Origin: Gammaproteobacteria bacterium | Lineage (GTDB): Bacteria; Pseudomonadota; Gammaproteobacteria; Enterobacterales; Permianibacteraceae | Length of the DNA: 64,000 nucleotides | Direction of reading: 5' to 3' | Assembly (NCBI GenBank): GCA_016182845.1 | Contig: JACPFT010000013.1 | Span: 236,255 to 300,254, forward strand | Part shown: in pieces, positions 52,381 to 64,000 of the stretch | How the letters are laid out: each line of letters begins with the position of its first letter | How positions within the stretch are numbered: the stretch's first letter is position 1 | Made by a program: the position numbers and the translations under genes | Notes under the pieces: generated by a model | The model's database searches: none | What the model saw: the letters and a program-made list of their open reading frames with translations, nothing else | What the model was told of the DNA's origin: nothing

Positions 52381-53946
52381 ATGAAGTCGTTCCGCCACAC
52401 CACGCTCACCCTCGCCCTGTTCGCCAGCTTCGGCGCCTACGCCCAGCCGGTCGTCGATGCCGCCAGCAACGCCAAGGCCCATATCGACGCCCATGCCGCC
52501 GCCGTCAACCGCAGCGCCCATGACAGCTACACCAGCACCGATCGCATCGTCGAAGCCAAGGGCCAGCACGTGCGCTTCGACCGCGCCTACAAGGGCCTGC
52601 GCGTCATCGGCGGCGACTTCGTCGTGCACAGCGACGGCAAAGGCCAGTTCCAGTCGGTGAGCCAGACCCTCAAGGCCCCGATCGACGTCGACGTGCGTCC
52701 CAGCCTGAGCAAAGCCGCCGCCGGCGCCGCCGGCGCCGCCCGCCTGAACGGCACGAAGTCCGGCCTGGTGCTCTCCGATCTGGTCATCTACGCCCGTGGC
52801 GAAGCCCCGGTCCTGGCCTATGAAGTGCGCGTCAATGGCGTCAAGGCCGACCAAACCCCGAGCGAGCTGCATGTGATCGTCGACGCCCATAGCGGCGCCG
52901 TGCTCGAGCAGTGGGACGGCGTGCACACCGGCAAGCCGGGCGGCGGTTCGGGCGGCGCGGGCACCGGCACGGCCATGACCGGCACCGGCATGACCCTGTT
53001 CAGCGGCTCGGTCGCCATCGGCATCAAGAACAACAGCGGCGTGTACAACATGACCGACGGCGGCCGCGGCAACACCTACACCACCGACATGGCCAATGGC
53101 ACCCGCGGCAACGGCAGCCTGGTCACCAGCTCCACCAGCACCTTCGGCAATGGCACGACCGCCAACCGCGCCACCGTGGCCGCCGATGCCCATTACGGCA
53201 CCGCCATGACCTGGGACTACTACCTGGCCAAGCACGGCCGCAACGGCATCGCCAACGACGGCAAGGGCGCCTTCAACCGCGTGCACTACGGTCGCAGCTA
53301 CGTGAACGCCTTCTGGTCCGACTCCTGCTTCTGCATGACTTATGGCGACGGCGACGGCACCAGCTTCTACCCCCTGGACTCCCTGGACGTGGCCGGCCAT
53401 GAAATGACCCACGGCGTCACCAGCCGTAGCGCCAGCCTGACCTACTCCGGCGAGTCGGGCGGCCTGAACGAATCCACCTCCGACATCTTCGGCACCCTGG
53501 TCGAGTGGTTCGCCAACAACAGCAACGACGCCCCGGACTATCTGATCGGCGAAGAGCTGTACATCAAGGGCGGCGCCATGCGCTACATGCACAACCCGTC
53601 CCTGGACGGCCGCTCCGCCAACTGCTGGTCCTCCACGGTCGGCTCCCTGGATGTGCACTACTCCTCGGGCGTGGGCAACCACTTCTTCTACCTGCTGGCG
53701 GAAGGCTCCAACCCGGCCGGCGGCCTGCCCCAGTCCCCGACCTGCAACGGCTCCAGCGTGAACGGCATCGGCCGTGACGCCGCCGGCGCCATCTGGTACA
53801 AGGCCCTGACCCAGTACATGACCTCCAGCACCAACTACGCCGGCGCCCGCGCCGCCACCCTGAGCGCCGCCTCGGCCCTGTACGGCTCGGGCTCCGCCCA
53901 GTACAACGCCGTCGCTGCCGCCTGGAGCGCGGTCAACGTCAACTAA
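52381..53946 (+). CDS. Secreted M4-family (thermolysin-like) metalloprotease
   Basis: 521-residue prepro-protease. Signal peptide MKSFRHTTLTLALFASFGAYAQP, FTP/PepSY-type propeptide to about 190 (YKGLRVIGGDFVVHSDG, AYEVRVNG), a Gly/Thr-rich linker, then the M4 domain: zinc site H340-E341-x-x-H344 in GHEMTHG and third ligand E364 in LNESTSD, and M4_C residues HYSSGVGNHFFYLLA. AGGAAA Shine-Dalgarno. Thermolysin-like proteases are typical T2SS cargo, and the full Gsp system is in this window. Confidence 0.95.
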   Translation: MKSFRHTTLTLALFASFGAYAQPVVDAASNAKAHIDAHAAAVNRSAHDSYTSTDRIVEAKGQHVRFDRAYKGLRVIGGDFVVHSDGKGQFQSVSQTLKAPIDVDVRPSLSKAAAGAAGAARLNGTKSGLVLSDLVIYARGEAPVLAYEVRVNGVKADQTPSELHVIVDAHSGAVLEQWDGVHTGKPGGGSGGAGTGTAMTGTGMTLFSGSVAIGIKNNSGVYNMTDGGRGNTYTTDMANGTRGNGSLVTSSTSTFGNGTTANRATVAADAHYGTAMTWDYYLAKHGRNGIANDGKGAFNRVHYGRSYVNAFWSDSCFCMTYGDGDGTSFYPLDSLDVAGHEMTHGVTSRSASLTYSGESGGLNESTSDIFGTLVEWFANNSNDAPDYLIGEELYIKGGAMRYMHNPSLDGRSANCWSSTVGSLDVHYSSGVGNHFFYLLAEGSNPAGGLPQSPTCNGSSVNGIGRDAAGAIWYKALTQYMTSSTNYAGARAATLSAASALYGSGSAQYNAVAAAWSAVNVN

Positions 53947-53972
53947 GCCATCCGGTTTAGCCAGACCCAAGC

Positions 53973-53999
53973 ACAAGGCCCGCGTCATGCGGGCCTTGT
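53973..53999 (+). terminator. Terminator after the M4 protease
   Basis: Perfect 11-bp arms ACAAGGCCCGC / GCGGGCCTTGT around GTCAT, followed by CGTTT. Confidence 0.82.
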
Positions 54000-54116
54000 C
54001 GTTTCGGCCTGTCGTGTATCGGTCGCGCGCCCGCAAACTTTGCGCCGGGCTCCCGCGTCATGCTCGGGGAAAGGGGCAGAAAGCCGCCCGACCCGAAACC
54101 CACGACAGGAGTTCAC

Positions 54117-54785
54117 ATGCTGATCCGCTCGCTCATCCTCCTCGCCGCCAGCCTGCCCCTGCTGGCCTGTTCCGCCGCCACGGTCGCCGACGCCGAAGGC
54201 CGGAGCACGGTCGTCAAACACGGCCGGCACCCGGACTTCGCCTTCGCCCTGGTAGGCCCCGACGGCGCGCTCACCGCCCGCGACCGGGAGCTGATCGTGG
54301 GCTCGGGCCATAGCGATGACTGGATGGCTCTGCGGCGCGACAAGCGCGCCCCCCAGGGCGAGTACCTGTGGTTCCAGCAGGGCGGCAAGGACTACCTGCT
54401 CACCGACCCCGCCCTGCTGGCCAAGGCGCGCGCGGCCATGAGCCCGATGCGCGAGCTGGGCGAACGCATGGGCGAACTCGGCGAGCGCATGGGCGAGTAT
54501 GGCAAGGAACTGGCCGAGGCCGGCCGGCGCCAGGCCGAGGCGGCGCGCCGGTCCCTGGCGGAAGGCGAACTGCCCGAACCGCCGGCCCCGCCCGCCTCGC
54601 CGGACCCGGATGACGAGATCGACGGTGAGCTGACAGAAACCGGAGCGAAGCTGCGCGAACTGGGCGAGGAGATGGAGGCCCTGAGCGCAAAGCAGGAGCG
54701 GCTGGCGGCGGATGCCGAGGAGGTCGTGCTGGGCCTGGCCCAGGAAGCCTTGGCTGAAGGCCTGGCGCGGCCGCTGGAGCGCTGA
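54117..54785 (+). CDS. Coiled-coil lipoprotein
   Basis: 222 residues from the ATG at 54117 (ACAGGAG Shine-Dalgarno). Lipoprotein-like start (LILLAASLPLLAC). Central tandem heptad-like repeats (RELGERMGELGERMGEYGKE) and a second helical segment at about 175-215, separated by a Pro/Asp-rich hinge. Not assigned to a family; probably an envelope protein. Confidence 0.65.
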   Translation: MLIRSLILLAASLPLLACSAATVADAEGRSTVVKHGRHPDFAFALVGPDGALTARDRELIVGSGHSDDWMALRRDKRAPQGEYLWFQQGGKDYLLTDPALLAKARAAMSPMRELGERMGELGERMGEYGKELAEAGRRQAEAARRSLAEGELPEPPAPPASPDPDDEIDGELTETGAKLRELGEEMEALSAKQERLAADAEEVVLGLAQEALAEGLARPLER

Positions 54786-54929
54786 GCGGGACTTTGGGCG
54801 AGCCCCCTCTCCCCGGCCCTCTCCCGCCTGGAGAGAGGGAGTAAGACGATGCCAATACCCTATACCTTCGACGGCTCGGCGGCCGAAAGCAGCTTCTGCC
54901 CCTCTCCCCTGGCGGGAGAGAGGGACGCT
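54786..54929. repeat. CTCTCCC/GGGAGAG inverted repeat spacer
   Basis: Between convergent genes. Two facing copies of a CCCTCTCCC-type repeat (54805-54840 and about 54898-54926) with internal GGGAGAG complements, able to fold; likely terminator function. Confidence 0.5.
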
Positions 54930-57203
<2,274 letters not shown>

Positions 57204-57341
57204 TCCGGGGTCGGTCGCGAAAGGGCGCGCATTGTAGCGCAAAAGCGCTGGTTAAAAAATAGCCACTCATCCGGCCCTGGCGGCATTTGTGCCCCCCGCC
57301 AGCCCGGCCTATGCTCGCTGAAACCCCATAAGGAGATCTTC

Positions 57342-57875
57342 ATGCGCCTCGCCCTCGTCGCCGGCCTGCTCGCCGCCCAGCCCTGTTCCGCCCAGATCCT
57401 GGATAGCGCGCCGGCCGGCTTCCATGTCCAGCTCAAGGCCGAGATCGCCGCCGCGCCCCAGGCCGTGTACCAGCAGTTGGGCAAACCCGGCCAGTGGTGG
57501 GACGCCGAGCACACGTTTTCCGGCGAGGCGAAGAACATGAGCCTGAGCCTCAAACCCGGGGGCTGCTTCTGCGAGAAGCTGGAGGGTGGCAGCCTGATGC
57601 ATGCCCAGGTGATCTACGCCAAGCCCGGCGAGCTGCTGCGCCTGACTGGCGCCCTGGGGCCCTTGCAGGAGCTGCCGGTGGCCGGGGTCTGGAGCTTCGC
57701 CTTGAAAGCCAATGGCAACAACACCCTTCTGACCATGGACTACCGGGCCGGCGGCTATCTCAAGGAAGGCCTGGACAGCTGGGCCAAGGCGGTGGACGAG
57801 GTCCTGGACATCCAGTTGCAGCGTCTGAAGCGCCAGCTGGAGACCGGCCGGGCCGATCCCCCCAAGACGCCCTGA
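57342..57875 (+). CDS. Secreted SRPBCC/START-like protein
   Basis: 177 residues with a perfect AGGAG Shine-Dalgarno and signal peptide (MRLALVAGLLAAQPCSA). Body matches the SRPBCC/AHSA1 fold (AAPQAVYQQLGKPGQWWDAE, FSGEAKNMSLSLKPGGCFCE, LKRQLE closing helix). An exported member is unusual since most act in the cytoplasm; ligand unknown. Confidence 0.8.
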   Translation: MRLALVAGLLAAQPCSAQILDSAPAGFHVQLKAEIAAAPQAVYQQLGKPGQWWDAEHTFSGEAKNMSLSLKPGGCFCEKLEGGSLMHAQVIYAKPGELLRLTGALGPLQELPVAGVWSFALKANGNNTLLTMDYRAGGYLKEGLDSWAKAVDEVLDIQLQRLKRQLETGRADPPKTP

Positions 57876-57900
57876 ACCCGCTAACCACCGAGTTATCGGC

Positions 57901-57928
57901 TTGAGAAATCAAGCACTTGGACTATGCT
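57901..57928 (+). promoter_or_regulatory. Candidate sigma-70 promoter of the YfiR operon
   Basis: TTGAGA and TATGCT separated by 16 bases, about 110 bases upstream of the yfiR-like start and directly before a strong hairpin. By eye only. Confidence 0.35.
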
Positions 57929-57952
57929 GACTGGAAACGCCTGGCTGTTAGC

Positions 57953-57987
57953 GCCGGTTCACGATCGCGCAGAGATCGTGAACCGGC
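57953..57987. repeat. Strong stem-loop in the YfiR operon leader
   Basis: Perfect 14-bp arms GCCGGTTCACGATC / GATCGTGAACCGGC around a 7-base loop, between the promoter candidate and the first gene. It may be an attenuator, an operator, or the terminator of the upstream gene. Confidence 0.65.
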
Positions 57988-58038
57988 TCTAAGCGGGATC
58001 CACCCGATAGCCGGTAACCCGTCCAGGTTTCGCTAAGC

Positions 58039-58614
58039 ATGACTCCTTCGGCGCCCCAACCTCTGCCCTCACGGCCCCGGCAGGCCCGCCTCCTGGGGCT
58101 GGCCTGCCTGGCCCTGAGTCTGAGCGGCGAGACGCTGGCGGACGGCCCCTCCCAGGCGGCCCGGCTCAAGGCGGCCTTTATTTTCAATTTCACCAAGTAC
58201 ACGGACTGGCCGGCCGCCAGCTTCGCGGCCGCCGACGCGCCGCTCTGGGTGTGCGTGCTCAGGACTGACAGCGATATGGGCCAGGCCCTCCAGGGCATCA
58301 CCGGCCGCGCCAGCAAGGGCCGCAGCCTGCAGCTGCGCCGGGTCGATGCCGGCACGGACCTGAAGACCTGCCATGTCCTGTTCCTTGAGCGCGAGCCGGC
58401 CATGGCCCAGCAGCACAGCCTGAGCCGCCTGGGCAATGCGCCCGTGCTGACCGTCGGCGATGCCGAGGGTTTCGCCGAGCAGGGCGGCATGATCGAATTC
58501 GAGGCCAGCGGCCAACGCCTGGGCTTCGCCATCAACCTGGATGTCGCCCAGCGCGCCGGCCTGCGCCTCTCGGCCCAGCTGCTGAGCCTGGCGCGCATCG
58601 TGAAAGATTCCTGA
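58039..58614 (+). CDS. YfiR-like periplasmic protein (DUF4154)
   Basis: 191 residues. A basic N-terminus and hydrophobic segment ([21 protein letters not shown]) act as signal sequence; the body shows the DUF4154 pattern ([49 protein letters not shown]). In Pseudomonas, YfiR represses a membrane diguanylate cyclase; here the next genes are a hybrid kinase and a GGDEF-EAL protein, so it likely acts as the periplasmic sensor of this signalling operon. Confidence 0.87.
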   Translation: MTPSAPQPLPSRPRQARLLGLACLALSLSGETLADGPSQAARLKAAFIFNFTKYTDWPAASFAAADAPLWVCVLRTDSDMGQALQGITGRASKGRSLQLRRVDAGTDLKTCHVLFLEREPAMAQQHSLSRLGNAPVLTVGDAEGFAEQGGMIEFEASGQRLGFAINLDVAQRAGLRLSAQLLSLARIVKDS

Positions 58615-58624
58615 GGGCCCGCGT

Positions 58625-61411
58625 ATGGCATTGCCTCACCTCTCCCTGTCCGCCAAGATTTCGGCCATCACCGTGCTGACCACGGGCATCGCCATCCTGG
58701 CGGCCTTCCTGGCCTTCGCCCTGCATCTGGGCCAGGCCAAGCGCCTGGAGACCGGCGCCCAGCTGCAGACCCAGGCGCGCATGCTCAGCTACAACAGCGA
58801 GGCGGCCCTGGAGTTCGCCGACGCGCTATCGGCCCAGGCCGTCTTGGCCTCGCTGCGCGCCGAACCCCAGGTCATCCGCGCCCGGCTCTTCGATCAAAAA
58901 GGCCAGACCTTTGCCCTCTACACCCGGCCCGGCGTGACGGAGACGGACGAGGAGCCGGAAAGCCGGGGCCTGTTCGCGCCGCGCCTGCATGTCCGGGAAA
59001 TGGTCCGCAACGACGGCGAGATCATCGGCGAGATCGAGCTGGTGGCGGACATGAGCCGCATGCGCGCCCAGCTCTACCAGGAATTCCTCTACTTGAGCCT
59101 GGCCGGCCTGGGCGCCCTGGGGGTCAGCCTGCTCCTGGCCTGGCGCCTGGCCCAGCTGGTGTCCTCGCCCATCCTGCGCCTGGCCCACACCGCCGAGCGC
59201 ATCGCCCAGGAACGGAACTACGCCCTGCGCATGCCCGTCCAGCCCGGCCAGGACGAAGTGGCGACCCTGATCACCGGCTTCAACGAGATGCTGACCCAGA
59301 TCCAGACCCGCGACGACGAGCTGGGCCAGCACCGGGATCACCTGGAAAGCCTGGTGACGGCGCGTACCGCCGAGCTGAAGACCGCCATGGAGGCCGCCCA
59401 GGCGGCAAGCCGGGCCAAGAGCGAGTTCCTGGCCACCATGAGTCACGAGATCCGCACCCCCTTGAACGGCGTGATCGGCATGACCGATCTCCTGCTCTAC
59501 TCGCCCCTGTCCGAGGAACAGCGCCGCTTCGTGGAAGTCGCCAAGCGCTCCGGCGAGGAACTCCTGGCCATCATCAGCGACATCCTGGACTTCTCCAAGA
59601 TCGAGGCCGGCAAGCTGCAGCTGGAGCAGGCGCCCTTCGTGCTCAATGAGCTGGTGGAGGATCTCGGCGAGAAATTCGCGGCCCGCGCCCAGGGCAAGGG
59701 CCTGGAGCTGGTCTGCGCCGAGCAGGGCGAGCCCTGCCGGGTCATGGGCGACGCCCTGCGCCTGCGCCAGGTCCTGAGCAATCTGCTCAGCAATGCCATC
59801 AAGTTCACCGAGGCCGGCGAAGTCGTGCTGCGCGCCGAGACCCTGGAGCACCAGGACGGCGGGCTGCGCGTGCGCCTGTCGGTGCGCGACACCGGGATCG
59901 GCATGAGCCCCGCGCAGTGCGAGCGCCTGTTCCAGTCCTTCAGCCAGGCCGACAGCTCGACCACCCGGAAGTACGGCGGAACCGGCCTTGGCCTCGCCAT
60001 CTCCCAGCGCCTGGTGGCGATGATGGGCGGCCAGATCAGCGTGCACAGCCAACAGGGCCAGGGCTCGTTGTTCAGCTTCGAACTGGACCTGCCCTGTGTG
60101 ACCGGGGATGCGGCCGGCCCTGCGCCCCAGCCCCTGTTCCTGCCCAATCTGAACATCCTCATCGTCGACGACAATGCCACCAACCGGGAGATCCTGGAGC
60201 ACCAGCTCGACGCCTGGGGCCTATCCCACCAGAGCGCCGCCAGCGGCGCCGAGGCCCTGGGCAAGCTCTACACCGACAGCGTCCAGGGCCAGCCCTTCAA
60301 GCTCCTGCTCTGCGACATGCATATGCCGCGCATGAGCGGCCGCGAGCTGGTCGAGCGCATCAAGAGCGATCCCCAGTTCGCCGCCCTGGACATCGTGGTG
60401 CTCAGCTCGGTGGGTCACGACTTGGGCGGCGACAGCCTGGACGAGCGCCTGATCCGCCGCTACCTGACCAAGCCGGTGCGCCAGTCCGAGCTTTACGAAT
60501 CCCTGCTCGCGCTCTATGGCCAGGAACAGCCGTCGCCGGCCGAAACGCCGCCGCCGGCCACGGAAGCCCTGGGCGCCGCCGGCCAGGGTCCGGGCCGGCC
60601 CTGGCGGCTGCTGCTGGCCGAGGACAACCGGGTCAACCAGGAAGTGGCCCTGGCCATGCTCGGCAACATGGGTTTCGAGGTGGAGCTGGCCGTCAATGGC
60701 CAGGAGGCCGTGCAACGCTGGCAGGCCGGCCAGTACGATCTGATCCTGATGGACTGCCAGATGCCGGTCGTGGACGGCTACACCGCCGCCGGGACGCTGC
60801 GCGCCCTGGAGGCGGATCAAGGCCGCCGGCGCACGCCCATCATCGCGCTCACCGCCAATGCCGTGAGCGGCGATCGGGAACGCTGCCTGGCCGCGGGCAT
60901 GGACGATTACTTGAGCAAGCCCTTCCGCGCCAACCAGTTGCTGCCCATCCTGCAGCGCTGGCTGCCCACGGCCGGCCTGGCCGCACCGCGCCTGGGCGGT
61001 GCCGACGCCCCGGCGGGCCGCCCTGAGCTAAACTTGCAGGATGCGGCGGCGGAGACGGCCATCGACGAGCATGCCCTGGCGCTCATCCGCCAGATGCAGC
61101 GGCCCGGCACGGCCAGCCTGCTGCTCAAGCTGATCGACCTGTACCTGACCGACAGTCCGCCCCTGCTGGAAGCCATGGCTCAGGCCCTGAACCGCCAGGA
61201 CAGCGACAGCCTGTACCGCAACGCCCATTCGCTGAAGAACAGCAGCGCCACCATGGGCGCAGGGCGCGTCGCGGAGCTGTGCCGCCAACTGGAGGCCCTG
61301 GGCCGCGAGGCGCATTGGACGCCGGTGCCAAGCCTGCTGACGAACCTGAACCGAGAATTCGCGCAAGCCCAAACCCGCTTGCAGACCCTGCGGGGTCGGG
61401 AGCCTGAATGA
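58625..61411 (+). CDS. Hybrid histidine kinase with two receivers and Hpt
   Basis: 928 residues, 10 bases after the YfiR-like gene. Membrane helix about 12-35, periplasmic CHASE8-like sensor ([20 protein letters not shown]), second helix about 155-180, HAMP, HisKA with H274 in [11 protein letters not shown], ATPase domain ([21 protein letters not shown]), receiver 1 with D564, receiver 2 with D710 (CQMPVVDGY), and a C-terminal Hpt with H868 in [13 protein letters not shown]. All phosphotransfer residues are present. Its stop overlaps the downstream receiver-GGDEF-EAL gene, the obvious final acceptor. Confidence 0.93.
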   Translation: MALPHLSLSAKISAITVLTTGIAILAAFLAFALHLGQAKRLETGAQLQTQARMLSYNSEAALEFADALSAQAVLASLRAEPQVIRARLFDQKGQTFALYTRPGVTETDEEPESRGLFAPRLHVREMVRNDGEIIGEIELVADMSRMRAQLYQEFLYLSLAGLGALGVSLLLAWRLAQLVSSPILRLAHTAERIAQERNYALRMPVQPGQDEVATLITGFNEMLTQIQTRDDELGQHRDHLESLVTARTAELKTAMEAAQAASRAKSEFLATMSHEIRTPLNGVIGMTDLLLYSPLSEEQRRFVEVAKRSGEELLAIISDILDFSKIEAGKLQLEQAPFVLNELVEDLGEKFAARAQGKGLELVCAEQGEPCRVMGDALRLRQVLSNLLSNAIKFTEAGEVVLRAETLEHQDGGLRVRLSVRDTGIGMSPAQCERLFQSFSQADSSTTRKYGGTGLGLAISQRLVAMMGGQISVHSQQGQGSLFSFELDLPCVTGDAAGPAPQPLFLPNLNILIVDDNATNREILEHQLDAWGLSHQSAASGAEALGKLYTDSVQGQPFKLLLCDMHMPRMSGRELVERIKSDPQFAALDIVVLSSVGHDLGGDSLDERLIRRYLTKPVRQSELYESLLALYGQEQPSPAETPPPATEALGAAGQGPGRPWRLLLAEDNRVNQEVALAMLGNMGFEVELAVNGQEAVQRWQAGQYDLILMDCQMPVVDGYTAAGTLRALEADQGRRRTPIIALTANAVSGDRERCLAAGMDDYLSKPFRANQLLPILQRWLPTAGLAAPRLGGADAPAGRPELNLQDAAAETAIDEHALALIRQMQRPGTASLLLKLIDLYLTDSPPLLEAMAQALNRQDSDSLYRNAHSLKNSSATMGAGRVAELCRQLEALGREAHWTPVPSLLTNLNREFAQAQTRLQTLRGREPE

Positions 61412-63129
61412 ACCCTGCCGCAGAGCCCTTGATCCTGCTCGTCGACGACGACGCCGGACTGCGGCTGATGTTGCGAACCACCCTGGAAAGCGCCGGCTTC
61501 CGCGTCGAGGAAGCCGGCAACTGTGCCGCCGGCCTGACCGCCTGGGAACGCCTGCAGCCGGATTTGCTGCTGCTCGACGTGCTCATGCCCGATGGCGACG
61601 GCTACGAGGTTTGCCGGCGGGTCCGGAACTCGACCGCCGGCCGCAACCTGCCCATCGTCATGGTCACGGGCCTGGATGACACCGACTCCATCAACCGCGC
61701 CTTCGAATCGGGCGCCACGGACTTCATCACCAAGCCCATCCACTGGGCCATGGTCGGCCACCGCCTGCGCTACATCCTGCGCGCCAGCCAAGCCCTGACG
61801 GAACTGAAGCGCAGCGAGGCGCGCATCGACTACCTGGCCAACCGCGATGCCATCACCGGCCTCGCCAACCGCAACCTGCTCGGCGACCGGCTGGGCGTGG
61901 CCCTGGCCCATAACAAGCGCCTACACGGCCGCCTGGCCGTCCTGCTCATCGATCTCGACCGCTTCAAGACCATCAACGATTCCATAGGCCATGGCTTCGG
62001 CGACAAGCTCTTGGGCATCATCGCCGAGCGCATCGCCGCCTGCGTGCGCGACGAGGACACGGTCAGCCGCTTAGGGGGCGACGAATTCGCCGTGCTCCTG
62101 CCCTCCATCCACGGCATGAGCGACGTCATCAACCTGGCTGAGCGCATCCTGGCGCGCGTCGCCGAGGCCTGCGACATCGACGGCCAGCTGCTGCGCGTTT
62201 CCGCCAGTATCGGCATCAGCCTCTTCCCGGACGACGGCGACAGCGGCGATGCCCTCCTGAAGAACGCCGACGCCGCCATGTATCTCGCCAAGGAGAGCGG
62301 GCGCAACAACTACCAGTTCTACACCGCCGAGCTCAACACCCGGGCCCTGGAGCGCCTGACCCTGGAAAGCCGACTGCGCCAGGCCATCGAAGGCGGCGAG
62401 CTGGAACTCTACTACCAGCCCCAGATCTCGGCGGCCAGCGGCACCCTGTCCGGTGTCGAAGCCCTCATCCGCTGGCGCTCGCCGGAGCTAGGCCTGGTGG
62501 CGCCGATGCGCTTCATCCCGCTCGCCGAGGAGACCGGCCTCATCCTGCCCATCGGCGAATGGACCATCCGCCGGACCTGCCGCCAGATCAAGGACTGGCA
62601 GGCCGCCGGCCTGCCGGCCATCCGCGTGGCGGTGAACATCTCCGCCGTGCAGTTCCAGCAACGCAACTTCACCAAGCTCCTGCGCCAGCTCCTCCTGGAG
62701 GCCGACATCGGAGGCAGCAACCTGGAGCTGGAACTGACCGAGAGCATGGTGATGCGCGATCTGGACAGCGTCATCGCCACCCTGCACGAGCTGAAGGCCC
62801 TGGGCCTGAACCTGGCCATCGACGATTTCGGCACCGGCTATTCCTCCCTCAATTACCTGCGGCGCATGCCCATTGATGTGCTCAAGATCGACCAGAGCTT
62901 CGTGCGCGCCATGCACATCGACCCGGCCTCCCTGGCCATCGTCGAGGCCATCATCGCCCTGGCCAAGGCCCTGGAACTGGAATGCATCGCCGAGGGCGTG
63001 GAAACCGAGGCCGAGTTGGCCCTGCTGCAAAACCTGCGCTGCGAGATGGTCCAGGGCTATTACTACGCCCGGCCCATGCCCGCCGAGGAATTCCAGGCCT
63101 GGTACCTGGGGCGCTTCGGGACTGGCTGA
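61408..63129 (+). CDS. Receiver-GGDEF-EAL c-di-GMP response regulator
   Basis: 573 residues, translationally coupled (ATGA). Receiver about 1-125 with acceptor D57 in [10 protein letters not shown] and K of TKPI; GGDEF domain with intact motif G223-G-D-E-F227; EAL domain with E351-A-L and DDFGTGYSS. Both catalytic motifs are complete, so the protein could make or degrade c-di-GMP depending on phosphorylation. The hybrid kinase just upstream supplies the phosphate route (Hpt H868 to D57, inferred). Confidence 0.94.
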   Translation: MNPAAEPLILLVDDDAGLRLMLRTTLESAGFRVEEAGNCAAGLTAWERLQPDLLLLDVLMPDGDGYEVCRRVRNSTAGRNLPIVMVTGLDDTDSINRAFESGATDFITKPIHWAMVGHRLRYILRASQALTELKRSEARIDYLANRDAITGLANRNLLGDRLGVALAHNKRLHGRLAVLLIDLDRFKTINDSIGHGFGDKLLGIIAERIAACVRDEDTVSRLGGDEFAVLLPSIHGMSDVINLAERILARVAEACDIDGQLLRVSASIGISLFPDDGDSGDALLKNADAAMYLAKESGRNNYQFYTAELNTRALERLTLESRLRQAIEGGELELYYQPQISAASGTLSGVEALIRWRSPELGLVAPMRFIPLAEETGLILPIGEWTIRRTCRQIKDWQAAGLPAIRVAVNISAVQFQQRNFTKLLRQLLLEADIGGSNLELELTESMVMRDLDSVIATLHELKALGLNLAIDDFGTGYSSLNYLRRMPIDVLKIDQSFVRAMHIDPASLAIVEAIIALAKALELECIAEGVETEAELALLQNLRCEMVQGYYYARPMPAEEFQAWYLGRFGTG

Positions 63130-63222
63130 TATTTGTTCAGTACCGCTTCCCATCCCTGGCGCGCGTCGATACAATCGTTTCTTTTTTGACCAAGACCTCG
63201 TCAACCCCAAGGAAGGAAAGCC

Positions 63223-63864
63223 ATGCGCATGCCCGCCCTGCTCGCCTCGTCCCTGGCCCTCGGCCTCACCGCCGGCGCCGCCCAGGCCACCACCCTCAAT
63301 TTCGCCGTGCACACCACCGGCTACCACGTCAACGGCACGGAAACCGGCGCCGAACTGATAGCCGCCTATAACGCCGGCGCCTTCCAGTGCGCCACCGCCG
63401 TCACTCACTTCGCGCCCGTCGGCCCCGGCACTTGCGGCTCCTCCACGGCCAACCAGGCCACCCTGATGAGCCTGGAGTTCGACCTGGCCCAGGCCGGCGC
63501 CTGGAACTTCCGCATGGGCCCGGACTGGGGCTGGGGCGGCGCCTTCCTCTTGGACGGCCAGGTCATCCAGATCGTCACCGACGACCGTTGGTGGGAATAC
63601 AACTGGAACGCCGTCGGCGAGATCCTGCAGAGCGCCCTGAACCTGGACGCCGGCCACCACGTCCTGCAATGGCTGGGCTTCGAGGGCTGCTGCAGCGGCC
63701 AGATGGCCGTGCAGTTCCAGGGTGGCAGCGCCTCCGCCTGGACCGACTTGAGCATCGCCGCCTTCGACGCCGCCCTGCCCGCCGCCATCCCGGCCCCGGC
63801 CGGCGCCGCCCTGTTGGGCCTGGGCCTGCTGGGCCTTGGCCGGCTGCGTCGCAAGAGCGCGTAG
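63223..63864 (+). CDS. Exported PEP-CTERM-like protein
   Basis: 213 residues. Signal peptide (MRMPALLASSLALGLTAGAAQA), a Trp/Gly-rich beta domain with six cysteines, including CC at about 167-168, and a C-terminus with IPAPAGAALLGLGLLGLGRL then RRKSA. That is a PEP-CTERM-type sorting tail (here PAP instead of PEP). No exosortase gene is in the window. An AAGGAAAG Shine-Dalgarno lies just upstream. Confidence 0.8.
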   Translation: MRMPALLASSLALGLTAGAAQATTLNFAVHTTGYHVNGTETGAELIAAYNAGAFQCATAVTHFAPVGPGTCGSSTANQATLMSLEFDLAQAGAWNFRMGPDWGWGGAFLLDGQVIQIVTDDRWWEYNWNAVGEILQSALNLDAGHHVLQWLGFEGCCSGQMAVQFQGGSASAWTDLSIAAFDAALPAAIPAPAGAALLGLGLLGLGRLRRKSA

Positions 63865-63867
63865 GTC

Positions 63868-64000
63868 AATGGTATGGACTCCTCCCACCAAAACGGCATC
63901 GCGTGCCAGACTGGGTTTGCGAACACAGTCAATTGATGAGAGGAGTCCAACATGGAGCTTAAGCGCGTCGGTATGGATTTGGCAAAGCGGGTATTTCAAG
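63868..64000 (+). mobile_element. Left end of an IS110-family insertion sequence (cut by window)
   Basis: Short inverted repeat TGGACTCCTC (63875-63884) / GAGGAGTCCA (63940-63949) lies just upstream of a transposase start. The right end is outside the window. The exact left boundary is uncertain. Confidence 0.65.
63952..64000 (+). CDS. IS110-family transposase, N-terminus only
   Basis: Reads MELKRVGMDLAKRVFQ to the window edge. This is the standard opening of DEDD transposases of the IS110 family, whose first catalytic Asp is in the VGxDLAK motif. Start is the ATG after GAGGAGTCCAAC, which also provides the Shine-Dalgarno. The remainder is outside the window, so intactness is unknown. Confidence 0.8.
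   Translation, partial: MELKRVGMDLAKRVFQ

Noticed and set aside
52276..54036. 586-codon minus-strand ORF
   Set aside because: Shadow of the M4 protease gene, which has an intact zinc site on the other strand.
62488..63999. 503-codon minus-strand ORF at the right edge
   Set aside because: Covers the EAL, PEP-CTERM and IS110 starts in antisense; low-complexity translation.

Overview
High-GC bacterial chromosome, most likely a gammaproteobacterium. The pointers are a complete gspC-to-gspN type II secretion operon, the hslR-hslO pair, a CsdA-CsdE fusion beside tcdA, YgiQ, and REP sequences with their own REP-associated transposase. I cannot name the genus; high GC, the repeat families and the many signalling proteins would fit something near Xanthomonadales or Chromatiales. 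No rRNA, tRNA or CRISPR array is visible. Two patches are clearly AT-richer than the rest (about 10.6-12.1 kb and 32.4-33.5 kb) and look like acquired islets.

Layout. (1) 1-6.0 kb: a tightly overlapping operon of a receiver-MshEN-PilB/GspE-type ATPase, a PAS-GGDEF-EAL-receiver protein and a membrane histidine kinase. (2) 6.1-8.4 kb: a YejM/PbgA-like membrane sulfatase-fold protein and a small orphan. (3) 8.6-10.6 kb: a subtilase and a small protein resembling a stand-alone propeptide domain. (4) 10.8-12.75 kb: a repeat-rich islet with a decayed kinase fragment, a TPR protein and a REP-associated tyrosine transposase between REP palindromes. (5) 12.75-16.6 kb: a giant sensor joining a two-component propeller to a CheA-like Hpt/ATPase core. 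(6) 16.8-29.8 kb: the type II secretion operon on the minus strand, with repeat elements in four of its spacers. (7) 30-33.5 kb: Hsp15, Hsp33, a GNAT acetyltransferase, an RDD protein and an AT-rich lipoprotein. (8) 33.5-41 kb: a periplasmic binding protein with an HD-GYP protein, the CsdA-CsdE fusion facing tcdA, a coiled-coil membrane protein and a CoA-transferase. (9) 41-49 kb: a large secreted BNR/cadherin protein with a GlyGly-CTERM-like tail, malic enzyme, ribosomal protein L31, and an orphan TRAP-type binding protein. (10) 49.4-57.9 kb: an Slp-like protein with a long charged tail, a patatin, an M4 metalloprotease, a lipoprotein, YgiQ and an SRPBCC protein. (11) 58-63.1 kb: a YfiR / hybrid kinase / receiver-GGDEF-EAL operon. 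(12) 63.2-64 kb: a PEP-CTERM-like protein and the left end of an IS110-family element cut by the window edge.

Two themes tie the window together. One is secretion: the Gsp machine, three likely cargoes (M4 protease, subtilase, BNR/cadherin protein) and two sorting-signal proteins. The other is cyclic-di-GMP: two GGDEF-EAL proteins, one HD-GYP protein, a YfiR-like regulator and an MshEN-type ATPase that may read the signal. The most unusual items are the receiver-fused secretion/pilus ATPase, the propeller-CheA chimera with a decayed relative about 2 kb away, the split propeptide-like/subtilase pair, and the repeat load inside the gsp operon.
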